Part shown: positions 42,226-44,008 of the stretch, piece by piece
Numbering within the stretch: position 1 is the first letter of the stretch
Layout: each line of letters starts with the position of its first letter
Assembly: GCA_964592855.1 (NCBI GenBank)
Contig: CAZQKI010000017.1
Span: 1 to 44,008, forward strand
DNA length: 44,008 nucleotides
Direction of reading: 5' to 3'
Origin: JAAYLN01 sp964592855
GTDB taxonomy: Bacteria > Verrucomicrobiota > Kiritimatiellia > RFP12 > JAAYLN01
Notes under the pieces: generated by a model
The model's input: only the letters and a program-made list of their open reading frames with translations
What the model was told of the DNA's origin: nothing
Database searches by the model: none
Translations under genes and position numbers: made by a program

Positions 42226-43861
42226 CCACACCACCCTCCCCTTGACGGGCTACAGCCTCTTCTGGGGCGACACCCACCACAACACCTACATGGGCCATCG
42301 GCAGAATCCGCCGCTGGAGGAGGTCCTCCGCTTCGCGGCAACCCATCTGGACTTCTACACGGGCGCCTACTACACACCGCTGTTCCGCAACGCGCCCATT
42401 CTGCCGCAGGCGTGCGCCCCGGCCGATGGCCAACCGTGCGGCCCTTTCACCGGCGTGGGCATCGAGGACAGCAAGAAGCCGGAGAAGATGGCGGAAGAGT
42501 GGTGGGAAATCGAACGCCTCGCCGCCTGCTTCAATCTGCCGGGGCGCTTCGTGATGTTTCCCGGCTACGAGTGGCAGGGCAACGGCCGCTGGGGCGACCA
42601 CAATGTGATCTTCCCCTGCGAAGGACATCCCGTCGAACTGCCCGACACGCTGCCGGAACTGCATCGCTTCGCCCGGGCGCACGGCGCGCTGGCCATCCCG
42701 CACCACATCGCCTACAACCCCGGGCACCGCGCCCCGCTCTGGCGCGCGGAGGACGAAACAGTCTCGCCCTTCGCCGAGCTCTACTCGGTGCATGGCTGCT
42801 CCGAGACCGACGAGGAATGCCTCGGGCTGCGGAACAATCTGCACATGGGGCCCGGCGTCGGTGGCAGCACCTATCAGGATGCGCTCGACGCAGGACTGCA
42901 CATCGGCGCCATCGCCTCGACCGACAACTGGGCCAACATGCCGGGGCAATGGGATCAGGGGCTGGCCGCCTGCCTGGCCACCGACCTGACCCGCGAGGCG
43001 CTCTGGGAGGCCTTCCGCGCCCGGCGGGTCTACGGCGTCACCGGTGATCGGATCGAACTGGACTTCACGCTCAACGGCCACCCGATGGGCAGCCTGATCG
43101 AAGCTGCCGATCGGCGCGCAATTGCCGTCACGGTACGCGGCTGGGATGCGATCGACCGGATCGAGCTGCTGAAGAACGGCCGGGTCATCGCCACACACTG
43201 CCATCAGGGCACCTGGGAACAGCCCGCCGCGGGCAAGCCCGCACGCTACCGCCTCCGCCTGGAGTTCGGCTGGGGCTCGCGCACCACCGAAATGCCCGCC
43301 GACGAAAAGCACTGGAGCAACCGCTGCCGGCTCGACAGCGGACAGTTCACCGGCTGGTCGCCGGGCTGGATCACCCGCGGGCAGGGCATCCCGGAACTGA
43401 ACGGCGACACCGCCGCATTCGCCATCGTCACGCGGCAGACCGATCTGACCTTCAAGCGCTTCAATTCAACGGTGCTGGAGTTCGAGGCCGACCCGGCGGC
43501 CGGGATGACGCTTCAACTGGGCGAACTGGGGGGGCGTTTCACCGTCGCCGACCTGGCCTGCCGCTCGCGGATGTTCTGGGGACGCGACGAAGTGCAGCAG
43601 CGCATCCAACGGCTGACGGGCGTCACGCCCGACATACCGAAGCGCGACGATGTCTATTTTCATCATGCCTGGAAAGCCAAGCAGCACCGGGCGATTCCCG
43701 AGGCGGGCTACACCGCCCGGCTGGACGTGACGGACGACGAGCCGCTCGACCGCGAGACGCACTACCGCGTCCGCGTCGAACAGCGGAACGGCCAGCGCGC
43801 GTGGTCCAGCCCGATCTGGGTCCGCCCGACACGGGAACAGGCAGGCAAGCCAATAAAGTAG
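42218..43861 (+). CDS. DUF3604/PHP-like metal-dependent hydrolase
   Basis: 547 aa starting MPDHTTLPLTGYSLFWG; AAAGGA upstream, overlapping the sulfatase stop by 8 nt. The GDTHHNTYMG start motif (metal-binding histidines), FPGYEWQG, GDHNVIFP, LAIPHHIAYNP, ELYSVHGCSE and IASTDNW follow in order, as in DUF3604 proteins, which share the PHP phosphoesterase-type metal site. Residues about 300-530 are beta-rich. No signal peptide. DUF3604 genes are common next to sulfatases in PVC bacteria, so a role in removing a phosphate-type or other substituent from the same glycan is possible. The reaction has not been established here. Confidence 0.8.
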   Translation: MPDHTTLPLTGYSLFWGDTHHNTYMGHRQNPPLEEVLRFAATHLDFYTGAYYTPLFRNAPILPQACAPADGQPCGPFTGVGIEDSKKPEKMAEEWWEIERLAACFNLPGRFVMFPGYEWQGNGRWGDHNVIFPCEGHPVELPDTLPELHRFARAHGALAIPHHIAYNPGHRAPLWRAEDETVSPFAELYSVHGCSETDEECLGLRNNLHMGPGVGGSTYQDALDAGLHIGAIASTDNWANMPGQWDQGLAACLATDLTREALWEAFRARRVYGVTGDRIELDFTLNGHPMGSLIEAADRRAIAVTVRGWDAIDRIELLKNGRVIATHCHQGTWEQPAAGKPARYRLRLEFGWGSRTTEMPADEKHWSNRCRLDSGQFTGWSPGWITRGQGIPELNGDTAAFAIVTRQTDLTFKRFNSTVLEFEADPAAGMTLQLGELGGRFTVADLACRSRMFWGRDEVQQRIQRLTGVTPDIPKRDDVYFHHAWKAKQHRAIPEAGYTARLDVTDDEPLDRETHYRVRVEQRNGQRAWSSPIWVRPTREQAGKPIK

Positions 43862-43889
43862 TGCGGGCACAACGACACAGTCGATGAAA

Positions 43890-43917
43890 CGTGAAGCGCG
43901 AGACGTGAAGCGTGAGC
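43890..43917. repeat. Heptanucleotide array, consensus CGNGANN
   Basis: Four in-phase units (CGTGAAG, CGCGAGA, CGTGAAG, CGTGAGC) begin 29 nt after the DUF3604 stop and precede REP-like copy 2, repeating the arrangement at 21252-21401. Confidence 0.8.
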
Positions 43918-43935
43918 CTGGACAGGTGGGATGCA

Positions 43936-44006
43936 GCAAGGGAAGAACTGGAGCCCGCCGTCCCCGGCGGTGGCGAATGGAGCTGTCGTTCCGGCTTCCT
44001 ATTCGC
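43936..44006. repeat. REP-like element, copy 2
   Basis: About 71 nt highly similar to 21332-21401, sharing the hairpin core GAGCCCGCCGTCCCCGGCGG exactly. It runs to within two bases of the window edge, so its right limit cannot be seen. Confidence 0.75.
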
Positions 44007-44008
44007 TA

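Overview
The window is a GC-rich stretch (roughly 63-65% G+C by eye) of bacterial chromosome. It is full of exported carbohydrate-active proteins, a sulfatase, Asp-box, F5/8C and PA14 modules, very large glycine-rich surface proteins and FG-GAP/ASPIC-UnbV proteins. This mix is typical of the PVC superphylum (Kiritimatiellota, Lentisphaerota or related lineages). That assignment is inferred from gene content; no marker gene is present. The sequence is a scaffold: two 100-N gaps are each flanked by an identical 55-bp direct repeat, which looks like de Bruijn-graph contig overlap and not missing DNA.

Layout. (1) 1-8.5 kb: the tail of an unknown gene, a 1123-aa exported glycine-rich protein with an F5/8C domain, a PcRGLX/YetA-like protein, then on the minus strand a Gfo/Idh/MocA oxidoreductase followed by a sugar isomerase/epimerase, and a small gene broken by a single-base insertion. 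(2) 8.9-21.2 kb: a plus-strand run with an FG-GAP/ASPIC-UnbV propeller protein, a second exported propeller protein, a TMTC-like GT-C membrane glycosyltransferase with TPRs, a DPM1-like GT2, a 1215-aa glycosidase-like protein with PA14, a processive-type membrane GT2 and a membrane protein of unknown function. Several of these genes overlap by ATGA. (3) 21.2-23.2 kb: an AT-richer nitrilase-family gene in repeat-rich DNA. (4) 23.2-27.8 kb: a 1541-aa repeat protein sharing its C-terminal module with the first large protein. (5) 27.9-29.3 kb: an exported protein of unknown function on the minus strand. (6) 29.4-43.9 kb: a plus-strand glycan-utilisation cluster with three DUF4838 proteins, a transglutaminase-like lipoprotein, a GH67-like TIM-barrel protein, an amidohydrolase, an Asp-box sialidase-like protein, a sulfatase and a DUF3604/PHP-like protein.

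How the genes may work together (inference). In region 2 a polyprenyl-phosphate-sugar synthase (DPM1-like) sits beside a GT-C enzyme of the kind that uses such donors. This suggests a protein or exopolysaccharide glycosylation system, and the large exported proteins nearby are possible clients. In region 6 the DUF4838 proteins carry export signals, whereas the sulfatase, sialidase-like, amidohydrolase, GH67-like and DUF3604 proteins do not. This suggests that a sulfated or otherwise decorated glycan is cut outside the cytoplasm and finished inside.

Non-coding DNA is unusual. Gene junctions carry degenerate heptanucleotide arrays, a REP-like hairpin element in two copies and a nested inverted repeat with 8-nt periodicity. 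Several transcription units start with a good sigma-70-type promoter with an exact 17-nt spacer. No tRNA, rRNA, CRISPR array, transposase or integrase was seen.
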